64,000 nt of DNA from Sulfolobales archaeon Acd1 (GTDB lineage: Archaea; Thermoproteota; Thermoprotei_A; Sulfolobales; Sulfolobaceae), in assembly GCA_000389735.1 (NCBI GenBank), contig APJY01000001.1, positions 186,001-250,000 on the forward strand. Reading direction: 5' to 3'. Positions within the stretch are counted from its first letter, which is position 1. Every line of letters starts with the position of its first letter. The position numbers and the translations under genes are program-made. Positions 15,954-24,733 of this stretch are shown here, one piece after another. The notes beneath the pieces are model-generated. The model did not search any database. It saw nothing but the letters and a program-made list of their open reading frames with translations, and was not told the origin of the DNA.

Positions 15954-16270
15954 TGACCTCAAGGAAGGCTAAGAATTACGCAAGGAAAAAAGTGACAGAG
16001 CTTCTCAGCCTGGCTGAGATTCTAGCCAAGAACGATCCTGAAACCGCTAAGGAAGTGGCCGAGCTGGCCTTCATCACCTCTAGGAAATTAAGGGTAAGAA
16101 TACCAAGGAATGTGAAGAGAAGGTTTTGCAGACGTTGTCACGTGCCTCTGATTCCAGGCGTGACTATGAGAATTAGGATAAAGAGGAAAACATTAGTAGT
16201 TACGTGTCTAACGTGCGGATGGATAAGACGATATGAGCTCTCAAGGGGAGTCAATAAAGGCGAAAATTAA
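15953..16270 (+). CDS. rnp4: Ribonuclease P protein subunit RPP21 (Rpr2, component 4)
   Basis: 105 residues: a basic helical N-terminal half and a zinc ribbon with CRRC and CLTC cysteine pairs. RPP21 pairs with RPP29 on the specificity domain of RNase P RNA, which trims tRNA 5' ends. The only possible upstream start is TTG 15953, since an in-frame TGA lies two codons before it. The gene overlaps the next one by 38 bases, forming an RNA-processing operon with the CRM protein and DUF371. Confidence 0.9.
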   Translation: MTSRKAKNYARKKVTELLSLAEILAKNDPETAKEVAELAFITSRKLRVRIPRNVKRRFCRRCHVPLIPGVTMRIRIKRKTLVVTCLTCGWIRRYELSRGVNKGEN

Positions 16271-16529
16271 GAGGAAGAAGGCAGAGCATGCTGACGTGAG
16301 GATAGGGAAGAACGGTCTCTCTGAGGGAATCGTCCAGGAAATTAGGAGGAGGCTTAAGGAGCACAAAGTAGTGAAGGTGAAGATCGGGATTAAAGTGGAC
16401 GACAGGAGAGAATTCGCCAGGAGGGTAGCGGAGCTCGTGGGCGCTAAGTTAATTGAGGTCAGAGGAAAAACCTTCATTCTAGCCGAAGTTGTGGGCAAAG
16501 GACAGGATAAGAGCGAAGGGACATCCTAA
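16233..16529 (+). CDS. CRM-domain (YhbY-like) RNA-binding protein
   Basis: 98 residues. The sequence is almost entirely a CRM domain: VRIGKNGLSEGIVQEI with the GxxG-type RNA-binding loop, then KVKIG and EVRGKTFIL. YhbY proteins bind the large-subunit precursor; the archaeal forms are thought to act in ribosome or RNase P maturation. Overlaps RPP21 at the start and the DUF371 gene at the end, so it is co-translated with both. Confidence 0.87.
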   Translation: MSSQGESIKAKIKRKKAEHADVRIGKNGLSEGIVQEIRRRLKEHKVVKVKIGIKVDDRREFARRVAELVGAKLIEVRGKTFILAEVVGKGQDKSEGTS

Positions 16530-16953
16530 CGTTAAGGCGTCCCATAGAACGACCCTAGAAATCACTAGAGATAACTACCTGACCCCAAGAGGGGATTGCA
16601 TAATTGGAATAGACGCTGACAAAGGTCTGGGCGACTTGAACGAAAGCGTAAAGGCCATAATCAGGGGAGGAGGTTATGTTTACCTCGTCCTTCGCGTTGA
16701 GGACTTAGTCGACATCGTTACTGGTAGGGGGTTCCCTGGCCTAGAGCTAAGCGACCCGAACAGGTTGATTGTCAGGAAGTCTGAATACATTTCGCCCAGC
16801 ACGCTCATGATAAAATCCGACAAGTCGGCGAGGGATATTAACCGTGAGATCGTGAGGAAGCTGAAGGAGGGCAGCGAACTAACTGCTTATGTCATCGCAA
16901 GTGATGAGCCCCTTAAACACGAAGAGATCCTTAGAATACTCGTTGACCCTTAG
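16489..16953 (+). CDS. DUF371 family protein
   Basis: 154 residues. RAKGHPNVKASHRTTLEIT and YLTPRGDCIIGI with the following DADK are the conserved signatures of archaeal DUF371, a small beta-rich family of unknown function often near RNA or translation genes. Start TTG 16489 is the only one that keeps the GHPN motif intact. It overlaps the CRM gene by 41 bases and runs 75 bases into the opposite-strand Trm5-like gene. Confidence 0.83.
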   Translation: MWAKDRIRAKGHPNVKASHRTTLEITRDNYLTPRGDCIIGIDADKGLGDLNESVKAIIRGGGYVYLVLRVEDLVDIVTGRGFPGLELSDPNRLIVRKSEYISPSTLMIKSDKSARDINREIVRKLKEGSELTAYVIASDEPLKHEEILRILVDP

Positions 16954-17793
16954 CCACTGGGTCTTCCCGATCTTCTCCTCGGCCTCCCTCTCGCCTCTAG
17001 CCAGTTCGTAAAACACGGCCTTTGATGATACCCTACAGATTTCGTCCTTGAACTCGTGACCCTTAGTCGGGTTGTCGGCAATCGTGATGTCGAAGGCCTT
17101 GTCCCTGAAAGGTAAGTGGTGGGCGTCGTATTGCACGAGGTCTAGGTGTTGAACCTTATTGAGTCTCGCCGACTTCTGGGCCATATACAGGCCGTCTAAG
17201 TTGAGGTCCCCAGCTATCACGTAACACCCCCTTTTAGCTACTGTAATAGCGATAGGACCGTAACCAGTGAACGCGTCAAGCAGCTTACCGGGCTTTTCGG
17301 CACATATATCTCGCGATAGCTTAGCCCTCTCACTAGCCAGAGTCACGTTGACGTAGACCTTCGATATGTCAACGTAAAAGAGCAAGCCGTTCTCCTTATA
17401 GACGGTCTCCGTCGTTGGCTCGCCCCCTGCTAACTCTAACTCGTTTATCCTTAACTCGCCCGAGACCTTTCTCCTGATGTATACAGCCCTAACCCTTCGC
17501 TCCAACTGCTTTATTGCCTGAAAGAGCTGAGCCTTGTCAACGTCCTTCTTTGGACTAACGAGTGCTATATCGCCTATCACTACGAAACTCCTCACGCCAG
17601 GCATCAAGTCCCTTAATTTTCTCCCCTTCTCCTTGCGGGGAGGGTTACACTCCTCTATCGTGTAACCTTCCGCCCTCATCTTTACCGGGATAAGGACGTA
17701 ATCTCCGAGGAACACGAACTCGTAATCAGTATTTATGAGATTCCTAGGAAAAAGTCCCAAATCTTTTCGCTTTAGCTTAACACACAACATCAA
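16879..17793 (-). CDS. Trm5/TYW2-like tRNA methyltransferase
   Basis: 304 residues. It has an N-terminal region, then KVYVNVTLASERAKLS (the Trm5 family equivalent of VYFSPRLxxER), the SAM site LLDAFTGYGPIAI and a second SAM-binding strand VIAGDLN. The usual NLP motif reads DNPTKG, so it differs from classical m1G37 enzymes. It may be the crenarchaeal Trm5a/Taw22-type enzyme acting at G37/imG-14 in wyosine synthesis; the exact reaction is uncertain. Tail overlaps DUF371. Confidence 0.78.
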   Translation of the reverse strand: MMLCVKLKRKDLGLFPRNLINTDYEFVFLGDYVLIPVKMRAEGYTIEECNPPRKEKGRKLRDLMPGVRSFVVIGDIALVSPKKDVDKAQLFQAIKQLERRVRAVYIRRKVSGELRINELELAGGEPTTETVYKENGLLFYVDISKVYVNVTLASERAKLSRDICAEKPGKLLDAFTGYGPIAITVAKRGCYVIAGDLNLDGLYMAQKSARLNKVQHLDLVQYDAHHLPFRDKAFDITIADNPTKGHEFKDEICRVSSKAVFYELARGEREAEEKIGKTQWLRVNEYSKDLFVFKGLITCDDISS

Positions 17794-17795
17794 CG

Positions 17796-18806
17796 TTACT
17801 GGGCTTTCTCCGCGAACTTCTTAGCCATTTCGGACGAGTGGCCTCCGAACAGCGAGGCGTTAGGGTCAACGTACTTCTTAGCTACGCTCACCGCTATCGC
17901 TGCCTGGGCGAAACCGACCGCTATTAGGGCGAGCTTCGGCGTGCCCTCCTGATAGGCTATGTCCCCAGCGGCGTAAACTCCAGGAAGGTTAGTCTCCATC
18001 TTCTCGTTTACTATTATATCCCTGCCCTTCATGTTAACGCCCCACTTCGGGATGTTGCCTAAGTCGCCCTTGAAACCTATGCTTATTATGATGGCATCTA
18101 CGTCCAACACCTTCTCATCCTTGGTCCTGTTATCGAATATAACTGCCTGAGTTACCCTTGAGCCGTCACCTTTCACTTCCTTGAGCTCGTGCCACGTGTA
18201 AACCGTCGCGACCTTGTAGAGTTCCTTCACGCTCCTCTCGTGAGCCCTGAACTGATCCCTTCTGTGAATTAGCGTAACGCTCTTAGCTACTGAGGCCAAC
18301 GTTATGGCCCAATCCACAGCGGAGTCGCCGCCTCCTACAACGAGAACCCTCTTGTTCTCAAAGTCCTTTTTCCTCCTAACCGTGTAGTAAACTCCCTTAT
18401 TCTCGTACTCTACCTCTCCCTTGGCGCCCAGCCTGCTCGGAACCATTCGTCCTATCCCTGCGGCTATCAATATAGTCTTGGCCTTGAATTGGTTGCCCTT
18501 GTCGGTCTTTACTACCCACATGTTGTCTTGTGTCCTTTCAATCATGTCGGCCCATTCTCTCTGCCTGATGCTCGGTCCGAACATCTTCGCCTGCTCGACC
18601 AGCCTTTGCGCTAACTCGTACGCTTGTATTCCAGGGAACCCTCCCACATCATAGACCATCTTCTCAGGGTATAGGGTCACCAATTGGCCTCCTAGCTCGT
18701 CCTGAACGTCGATGAGCAATGCCTTCATGTCCCTTAGGCCAGCGTAGAACGTTCCGAAGAGTCCCACCGGACCTCCGCCGATCACGATCATGTCATACTC
18801 CGTCAT
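17796..18806 (-). CDS. Ferredoxin:NADP(+) reductase, thioredoxin reductase-like
   Basis: 336 residues. FAD site [19 protein letters not shown] site [11 protein letters not shown] and the C-terminal ATG-like [10 protein letters not shown] are clear. The CxxC redox pair of thioredoxin reductase is absent, which defines the TrxR-like ferredoxin-NADP reductase family (YumC type), known in Sulfolobus. It would transfer electrons between ferredoxin and NADP(H), of use for NADPH-consuming carbon fixation steps. Only two bases separate it from the Trm5-like gene downstream on the same strand. Confidence 0.9.
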   Translation of the reverse strand: MTEYDMIVIGGGPVGLFGTFYAGLRDMKALLIDVQDELGGQLVTLYPEKMVYDVGGFPGIQAYELAQRLVEQAKMFGPSIRQREWADMIERTQDNMWVVKTDKGNQFKAKTILIAAGIGRMVPSRLGAKGEVEYENKGVYYTVRRKKDFENKRVLVVGGGDSAVDWAITLASVAKSVTLIHRRDQFRAHERSVKELYKVATVYTWHELKEVKGDGSRVTQAVIFDNRTKDEKVLDVDAIIISIGFKGDLGNIPKWGVNMKGRDIIVNEKMETNLPGVYAAGDIAYQEGTPKLALIAVGFAQAAIAVSVAKKYVDPNASLFGGHSSEMAKKFAEKAQ

Positions 18807-18836
18807 AACGACCGCAGGCTATTTGGTTTAAGTCGA

Positions 18837-18844
18837 TTTAAATA
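18837..18844 (+). promoter_or_regulatory. TATA-like box of the membrane protein/NAD kinase operon
   Basis: TTTAAATA ends 26 bases before GTG 18870, fitting leaderless initiation. A second TTTAAG at 18827-18832 could serve the divergent ferredoxin:NADP reductase gene. Confidence 0.5.
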
Positions 18845-18869
18845 CTTTAGAGAACTGCGGTAAGGAAAC

Positions 18870-19268
18870 GTGAACCTTCTGACAGCGCTCTTAGTGCTCT
18901 TATTATTGCTGTCGTTCCCGATCCTACTAGCGACCTGGCTACATTACTATAGGAAGATCATTGCGGCCGGCGTGGAATATCCAGGCCCTAACCCTCATTC
19001 GCTGACCGTGGTTTTGAAGCCTAAAGATAGAGTAACAATAGAGACCGAAGGGAAAGTCACGGTTATAGTTGAAGGGCTGAACGCCTGGCTTGTAGCCAGA
19101 AGGAACGAAGGGCCTCCGAGAAGGGTGTACAAGATCGCCCTGTTCAGCGACGTCAAGTATCTAGAAATGACTAACCCGAGTACTGTGTTCGCGATCACAG
19201 TAAGGGTGTTGTGCGAAAGGGAATGCCAAACCTTTAACTCCAGAGATAAGGAGTTAGAGCGGACTTGA
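18870..19268 (+). CDS. Membrane-anchored hypothetical protein
   Basis: 132 residues with one N-terminal hydrophobic helix (LLTALLVLLLLLSFPILLA) followed by a beta-rich soluble domain rich in Val and Glu. No family recognised. Start GTG 18870 is set by the TATA spacing. Its stop overlaps the TTG of NAD kinase (TTGA), so the two are translationally coupled, though a functional link is not evident. Confidence 0.7.
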   Translation: MNLLTALLVLLLLLSFPILLATWLHYYRKIIAAGVEYPGPNPHSLTVVLKPKDRVTIETEGKVTVIVEGLNAWLVARRNEGPPRRVYKIALFSDVKYLEMTNPSTVFAITVRVLCERECQTFNSRDKELERT

Positions 19269-20014
19269 GGGTTTTCGTCGCGGCGAAGCGGAGCCCTGAG
19301 GCGGAGGAGTACGCTAGGAAGATCGTAGAAGAGTCGGGCTCACTGGGAATAGAAACGGTTTCAAGGCCAGAGGACGCCGATGCTATAATAGTGGCTGGGG
19401 GCGACGGAACGCTCCTGAAGTACGTTAAGTATGGCATACCCGTGCTAGGAATAAAGTTCGGCAGAAGGTCGAAGTTGCTTGAGGTGGAACCGGAGGAGGG
19501 CGAGCATGCGTTACGAAGACTGATTAAAGGGGACTACGTGATCGATGAGTACCCTTTACTTGAGGTCGAAATGCGTGGAGAGAAGTTCTTGGCGTTTAAT
19601 GAGGTAGCACTTATCTTTGACGGCTCAGAGACTATAGTGGCCAGTGTGAGCTTTGAGGGGGAGACGATAACGTTCGAAGGCGATGGCGTGATAATAGCGA
19701 CGCCCCAGGGCAGTTGGGCTTGGGGGTTCTCGGCCACTGGAGTGGTTGTACACAAAAATGTGGACAGCATGGAGCTCATCCTTATGAACCCCCTTTCTCC
19801 CTTGGGCCTTAAGGCAGTTATCCTCCCTCCAGTGGAACTCGCTGTAAGGTTGGAGGATAAAGGAAGGGATCAGAAGTCTAAAGTAGTGGCAGACGGCGAG
19901 ATCTTAGGCTATTTTAGCAGGGCGGGCGAGGGTTTTAAGGTAAGGAAAAGTGAGAAAAGGGCGAAGCTCATCAGGTTCGGACAACCGATCAGGATGCTCA
20001 GGGTGTGGAGATAG
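19265..20014 (+). CDS. nadK: NAD(+) kinase
   Basis: 249 residues. VAGGDGTLLK is the GGDG motif of ATP-NAD kinases, FNEVALI the NE motif, and DGVIIATPQGSWAWGFSATG matches the TPTGSTAY substrate loop, here less conserved. It makes NADP from NAD, fitting the neighbouring ferredoxin:NADP reductase. The start TTG 19265 overlaps the previous stop. The open frame of nob1 overlaps its last 65 bases. Confidence 0.9.
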   Translation: MRVFVAAKRSPEAEEYARKIVEESGSLGIETVSRPEDADAIIVAGGDGTLLKYVKYGIPVLGIKFGRRSKLLEVEPEEGEHALRRLIKGDYVIDEYPLLEVEMRGEKFLAFNEVALIFDGSETIVASVSFEGETITFEGDGVIIATPQGSWAWGFSATGVVVHKNVDSMELILMNPLSPLGLKAVILPPVELAVRLEDKGRDQKSKVVADGEILGYFSRAGEGFKVRKSEKRAKLIRFGQPIRMLRVWR

Positions 20015-20486
20015 TAATAGCATTATTTTCGACACTGCCGGCTTCCTGGCAGGCCTCGAGGGCCTTTTCGAAAGGGTTTACACCACTCCCTTAGTTTTGA
20101 GCGAGGTTAAGGACAGTAATTCAAGGTTCAACCTGGAGCTCGCGATTTCTGGGGGCAAGATAATTGTGATTGAACCTTCCAAGTCGGCGTTAGCTAGGGT
20201 GAGACGGGAGTCCGAGGCGTTAGGCGAGTTAGGGCTATCCGACGCTGACCTCAGCGTTGCCGCTTTAGCGCTAGATCTAAGCAGACCTTTCGTTTTCACC
20301 GACGACTTAGCACTACAGAATTTGCTTGCAAGCCTAGGGATACGGTATGGGTCAGTTAAGCTAGGCGTTAGACTGACGAAGGTTAAGAGGATCATTTACG
20401 TCTGTCCCTCCTGCGGTAGGACTTACTCCTCGCCCGGTCTTTGCTACTTCTGCGGTAACAGGCTGCTCAGAAGACCCGTTACCTAA
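19950..20486 (+). CDS. nob1: rRNA maturation endonuclease Nob1
   Basis: PIN-domain endonuclease with C-terminal zinc ribbon: acidic residues in IIFDTAGFL, LSEV, SDADLS and FTDD form the metal site, and CPSCGRTYSSPGLCYFCG is the zinc ribbon. Nob1 cuts the 3' end of 16S rRNA precursor. Total 178 residues from GTG 19950, but the first 24 (RSSSGSDNRSGCSGCGD) are an implausible translation of the nadK end. No ATG, GTG or TTG lies closer, so a rare start such as ATT at about 20025 or a changed junction is possible. Confidence 0.88.
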   Translation: MRKGRSSSGSDNRSGCSGCGDSNSIIFDTAGFLAGLEGLFERVYTTPLVLSEVKDSNSRFNLELAISGGKIIVIEPSKSALARVRRESEALGELGLSDADLSVAALALDLSRPFVFTDDLALQNLLASLGIRYGSVKLGVRLTKVKRIIYVCPSCGRTYSSPGLCYFCGNRLLRRPVT

Positions 20487-20541
20487 GGGAATCGCAGCCT
20501 AAGGAGAACTATAATTTAATTGAACAAACGATGAAACTCTC

Positions 20542-22278
20542 GTGGATTACTTAACCGAATATCAGGCTTCCCTCACCGACCCTGAGTCGTTTTGGTCCAG
20601 GTGGGCGGATAAACTGGTTTGGGACAGACGCTGGACTAGGGCATACAACCCTCAGGGACCCCTGGCCAAATGGTTCGAAGGGGGCAGAACTAACATAGCC
20701 TTCAACTCCGCCAGGAGCGAGAGTTCAGCCCTCGTCTGGTACTCCGAGACCGGGGAAAGGTTGGAGCTCAAAGGAAGGGACTTGAGGCTAGGGATCGTAG
20801 GAGCTGCGTGTAAACTGAAGGAACTCGGCGTCGGGAAAGGGGACAGGGTGGCCATCTACGGACCCAACGCGATCCAAACCCTCTTATATATGCTTGGATC
20901 CGCCTGGATAGGGGCGGTTTACAGCGTTATCTTCGCGGGCCTAGGCGAGGACGCCGTGAAGGCCAGGCTTGACAGGCTGAAGCCAAAAGTGTTGGTTAAG
21001 GCGAGGTGGACGGAGCGAAAAGGAAGACGGATTCCTCTGTACTTCTCCGGCGATATAGAGTGCAGGACCCTGAATGACGAGGAAGAAGTGAGGGATCTGA
21101 TCGAGCTTGGGGAATCATGCCACCTCGAGTATGAGGCCGTCGAGGCTAACGAGCCCCTGAAGGTTTTCTTCACTTCAGGAACTACTGGAGTTCCTAAAGG
21201 CATAGTGCTCCCCCATGGGGCCTGGATGGTAGGGGACTACGAGGTGTTCGATTACCTTTTCGGCCTAAAGGATGGGGACGTGGTCTTCACCACGGCTGAC
21301 GTGGGTTGGATAACGTTCTCGAGGATAATGTACGGAACCCTGCTGCACGGAGGGAAGTTAGTGTTCATGGAAGGAGCTCCAGATTACCCTAGCCCCAACA
21401 AGATCCAGGAGATCGCGGAACGAGAACACGCCAGGGTGTTCTTCACCTCGCCCACTCTGATCAGGCTGTTCAGAAGGCTCGGCGCCGACCTCCCGAGGAC
21501 AGAGTTCCTGGCAGCGGCGGGGGAGATATTCGACGAATCCTCATGGAATTACTCCCTGAGGTTCGCAGAGAAGGTCACCGACGTTTACGGTCAGACCGAG
21601 CTCGGCTACGTGATCGGCACCCCGTACTCTTTGGACGGCGTGGAGGCGAAGCCCGGTTACGCAGGAGTCCCCTTGCCTGGGGCTGAGCTGGCGGTCCTGG
21701 ACGACGAGGGCAAACCGACTGATGGTATCGGGAACTTGGTCTCAGTAAGGCCTTTCCCAACTCAGTTCATAGGCGTCCTAAACGACGAGGTAAAGTTCAA
21801 GCAGTACTTCGTAAGGTTCGGATATCACGAGACTGGAGACCTAGCTGTGAGGGAAGGCCTTCACTTCAAGATGATGGGGAGAAACGACGACATGATAAAA
21901 ATCTCGGGACACAGGATAACGAGCGGCGAGGTCGAGGCCGTAGTCTCCGAGGTCAAAGGCGTTACTGAGGCTGCCGCTGTAGGGGTACCCGACGAAATAA
22001 AGGGCAACAAGCTCGTTATATTCTACGTGGGCGACGCTACCGAGGACGAAATAAGGAGGATAGTGAGGGAAAAGCTAGGGCCGATATACGTCGTCGACGA
22101 CGTCATCAGGGTTAAGAAGCTCCCTAGATCGAGGAGTGGAAAAATAGTGAGGAGCGTTCTGAGGAAGATCTTAACGGGGGAACCCTTCGATCCCACCGTT
22201 GTCGATGATCCTTCCGACTTGAGGGAGATCGAGTATGTCGTTCGCGGAAAGCTTCAGGGATCTGGTTCCGGTCACTAA
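20542..22278 (+). CDS. AMP-forming acyl-CoA synthetase (acetyl-CoA synthetase family)
   Basis: 578 residues. FFTSGTTGVPKG is the P-loop, DVYGQTE the A5 motif, YHETGD and GRNDDMIKISGHR the hinge, and LPRSRSGKIVR holds the catalytic Lys. It has the AcsA-like N-terminal region (PESFWSRWADKLVW). It is shorter than classical Acs. In Sulfolobales such enzymes activate acetate, propionate, 3-hydroxypropionate or 4-hydroxybutyrate; a role in the 3HP/4HB cycle is possible, but the substrate cannot be read from sequence. Start GTG 20542. Overlaps the aminotransferase by 44 bases. Confidence 0.87.
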   Translation: MDYLTEYQASLTDPESFWSRWADKLVWDRRWTRAYNPQGPLAKWFEGGRTNIAFNSARSESSALVWYSETGERLELKGRDLRLGIVGAACKLKELGVGKGDRVAIYGPNAIQTLLYMLGSAWIGAVYSVIFAGLGEDAVKARLDRLKPKVLVKARWTERKGRRIPLYFSGDIECRTLNDEEEVRDLIELGESCHLEYEAVEANEPLKVFFTSGTTGVPKGIVLPHGAWMVGDYEVFDYLFGLKDGDVVFTTADVGWITFSRIMYGTLLHGGKLVFMEGAPDYPSPNKIQEIAEREHARVFFTSPTLIRLFRRLGADLPRTEFLAAAGEIFDESSWNYSLRFAEKVTDVYGQTELGYVIGTPYSLDGVEAKPGYAGVPLPGAELAVLDDEGKPTDGIGNLVSVRPFPTQFIGVLNDEVKFKQYFVRFGYHETGDLAVREGLHFKMMGRNDDMIKISGHRITSGEVEAVVSEVKGVTEAAAVGVPDEIKGNKLVIFYVGDATEDEIRRIVREKLGPIYVVDDVIRVKKLPRSRSGKIVRSVLRKILTGEPFDPTVVDDPSDLREIEYVVRGKLQGSGSGH

Positions 22279-23344
22279 GAAGTTCGTATACTTGAACCAC
22301 GCCGCCGTCTCCCCAACGCCTCTTCCCGTCCTCGAAGCCGCTCAGGCTTACCTCAGGGAAGTCGCCAGTGAAGGAATAATAGCTGTCAACAGATACGAAG
22401 CTGACGACTTCAAGGGCTTAAGGGAGAAACTAGCCAACCTCCTCAACGTCTCCTGGGAGGAGATCTCCTTCGTGCCCAACACCTCTTACGGTGTTAACGT
22501 TATCGCTCACGGCCTGGACTTAGGCCCCGGTGACAACGTAGTTACGGATTCCCTTGAGTTCCCAGCGGTGCCTCAACCCTTTTATAAACTTAAGAAAAGG
22601 GGCGTCGAGGTGAGGCTGGTAAGACCTAACCTGAACAGCTTCGAGGACGACGTGCTTTCCGCAGTTGACGGAAGAACGAGGCTTGTAGCGATAAGTCACG
22701 TCAGCTTCAACACCGGTATCAGGGTGGACTATGAGAGAATAGCCAGGGAGGCGCACTCGATGGGGGCTTACGTCTTCCTCGACGTGATTCAAAGTGCTGG
22801 GGCAGTCAAGGTAGACCTGAAGCACGTCGATTTCGCTGCAGCCGGGGGATATAAGTGGCTCATGGCGCCTCAGGGCTCGGGGTTTCTTTACGTTAAGAAA
22901 GGGCTGATAGAGGATCCACCGTTTTACGGCTGGAGAAGTTCGAAGTACTGGCTTGAGTTTAATGCGGAGAAGTTCGAGGTAGATAAAGGCCCAAGGAGGT
23001 TCGAGATCGGTACGATTGACGTGGCCGCCAATTTGGCCTTAGCGAAGTCCGCCGAGATCCTGGCGAATCACATGGAGGAAGTGAGCTCGAGGGTTCTAGA
23101 GCTCTCGGGATATACAATAAGGAGGTTAAGTGAGGAAGGTTTCGAGGTGGTCACGCCTACTGAGAAAAGGGCGGGCATAGTTATCTTTAAGGTGAAGGAC
23201 CCTCAGAGGGTGGTTAAGGAGCTTCAGGCTAAAGGCATCTTAGCCTCGGCGAGAGGTCAGGGAATTAGGGTATCCACCCACTTCTATAATACCAAGGACG
23301 AAATAGAAAAATTAATATCAATCCTTAGACACTCTAACGGCTGA
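22235..23344 (+). CDS. Class V aminotransferase (cysteine desulfurase/kynureninase-like)
   Basis: 369 residues. The N-terminal VYLNHAAVSPTP, the PLP phosphate region PNTSYGVNVIAHGL, LDVIQSAGAV and the PLP lysine in AAGGYKWLMAPQG identify a fold-type I class V aminotransferase. No cysteine in the SufS catalytic loop is evident (the loop reads STHFYNTKDEI), so a cysteine desulfurase role is not supported; a serine-glyoxylate type or isopenicillin-epimerase-like activity is possible. Overlaps the acyl-CoA synthetase and is probably co-transcribed with it. Confidence 0.85.
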   Translation: MSFAESFRDLVPVTKKFVYLNHAAVSPTPLPVLEAAQAYLREVASEGIIAVNRYEADDFKGLREKLANLLNVSWEEISFVPNTSYGVNVIAHGLDLGPGDNVVTDSLEFPAVPQPFYKLKKRGVEVRLVRPNLNSFEDDVLSAVDGRTRLVAISHVSFNTGIRVDYERIAREAHSMGAYVFLDVIQSAGAVKVDLKHVDFAAAGGYKWLMAPQGSGFLYVKKGLIEDPPFYGWRSSKYWLEFNAEKFEVDKGPRRFEIGTIDVAANLALAKSAEILANHMEEVSSRVLELSGYTIRRLSEEGFEVVTPTEKRAGIVIFKVKDPQRVVKELQAKGILASARGQGIRVSTHFYNTKDEIEKLISILRHSNG

Positions 23345-23632
23345 GAAATACGCCTGTTCAAGGATTTCTAAGATCCTGATGAGGCTCGCCTTTATCATAT
23401 CGAGATCGATAGCGTCTAAATTATCTAGAAGCCTTTCAACGTCCTTTATCTCGTCATACAACGTCCCTGAAATCAGGCCTCTCGAGAAGAGGGTTTCCGC
23501 GATAGAGCTTCCGACCTGGGACTTAACATACTCGTAAAGTGACTTTACGTCGTCCCTTATCAGATCGTTAACTTCGCTGGAAAGGGCCCACCTCTCAACG
23601 TTCTTATAAAGCTTCCAAAACTCGTCACTCAT
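23318..23632 (-). CDS. Small helical hypothetical protein
   Basis: 104 residues, predicted almost entirely alpha-helical (LYEYVKSQVGSSIAETLF, ERLLDNLDAIDLDMIKASLI). No family recognised. It is placed between two well-defined genes, divergent from cobT with only 11 bases between start codons, and its end overlaps the aminotransferase by 27 bases. Coding status is supported by its sensible composition and by filling the gap. Confidence 0.65.
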   Translation of the reverse strand: MSDEFWKLYKNVERWALSSEVNDLIRDDVKSLYEYVKSQVGSSIAETLFSRGLISGTLYDEIKDVERLLDNLDAIDLDMIKASLIRILEILEQAYFSAVRVSKD

Positions 23633-23643
23633 TTTTCCTGGTT

Positions 23644-24708
23644 ATGACCAATAGTCCGATCGCGATGATAAAAGAGTACTTCGGTTACTTCGCCGATAGG
23701 CTAAGGAATAAGAAGGCGACTTTCGTCCTCGTAATAGCGACCACCGACGTCAGCCTTATCCCTGGAATAACGATAGCGGGCGCGTCCCCAGAATTCACCC
23801 ACTTCACCCCAGCTGCTGACGCCGAATTCCTCGTGACCGGGCGAGTTTACTCTATGAACAGCATTCCGGTGTCCCCTACTGGTCTGCCTAGCCCCGTGGT
23901 GCTCGCCAGAGCAGCCAACGAGCTCCTCAACTTCCCCGTCCTAGTGGCCGACGCGGGTAGTAGAGTGAAGCCGAGAATACCTCTCATAGACCTAGGGGGA
24001 GAGCCAGGGAAAGACATTAGGGTTGGAGCGGTCAGGAAGGAGGTTGCGGAGGAAGTCTTACGTAGGTCAGAACTTTTGGGGAAAGAGCTGAGCAAAGAAA
24101 CCGACCTCCTTCTAATAGGGGAGTCGGTCCCAGGAGGAACCACGACCGCCATGGCGTTGCTTCAGGCGTTGGGCTACGACGCTTTAGGAAAGACGAGCTC
24201 CGCGTCTCCAGACAATCCGAAAGACTTGAAGGTCAGGATAGTCAACGAGGCCTTAAGGAACCTGGGGAACGTCAGTTCACCCTTAGAGGTCGCCGCCAAG
24301 GTCTCAGATCCTATGTTAATTGCGGTGGCCGGCCTTGTCAACGGGTTCCGCAAGGACGTGCTCCTTTGCGGCGGCACGCAGATGATAGCTGCGGCCGCTT
24401 TAATAAAAGCCATGTACGGAAACGAAGCGCTATCCAGGATAGCAATCGGTACGACTCGATGGGTGGTCGAGGATCCTACCGCTGACGCCCTGGGGTTAGC
24501 GAAACAAGTGGGGGTCAGAGTGCTTTCAGCCCAGCTAGAGTTCTCCAAATCGAGATACGAGGGCTTGAGGATGTACGATAAGTATTACGTCAAGGAAGGC
24601 GTGGGGGCCGGAGGGCTAGCCGTGACCGCCATGGCGAACGGTTACGATAAGGACGTCATATTAGCTAAGACGGAGGAAATATATTCGGGATTGGTGAATA
24701 GGGCCTAG
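23644..24708 (+). CDS. cobT: Nicotinate-nucleotide-dimethylbenzimidazole phosphoribosyltransferase-like CobT
   Basis: 354 residues. The pattern GITIAGASPEFTHFTPAADAEFL and ESVPGGTTTAMALLQALGYDA matches the archaeal CobT/UPF0284 family, which prepares the lower-ligand nucleotide of cobalamin. With the adenosyltransferase at 47984-48526 it shows B12 metabolism, needed by methylmalonyl-CoA mutase and class II ribonucleotide reductase. No other cob genes are close by. Confidence 0.9.
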   Translation: MTNSPIAMIKEYFGYFADRLRNKKATFVLVIATTDVSLIPGITIAGASPEFTHFTPAADAEFLVTGRVYSMNSIPVSPTGLPSPVVLARAANELLNFPVLVADAGSRVKPRIPLIDLGGEPGKDIRVGAVRKEVAEEVLRRSELLGKELSKETDLLLIGESVPGGTTTAMALLQALGYDALGKTSSASPDNPKDLKVRIVNEALRNLGNVSSPLEVAAKVSDPMLIAVAGLVNGFRKDVLLCGGTQMIAAAALIKAMYGNEALSRIAIGTTRWVVEDPTADALGLAKQVGVRVLSAQLEFSKSRYEGLRMYDKYYVKEGVGAGGLAVTAMANGYDKDVILAKTEEIYSGLVNRA

Positions 24709-24733
24709 AGTAGTTTTAGTTAGGTCGTCATCT

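Noticed and set aside
17796-18806. Thioredoxin reductase
   Set aside because: The FAD and NADPH motifs fit, but the CxxC redox pair is missing, so ferredoxin:NADP reductase is the better call.
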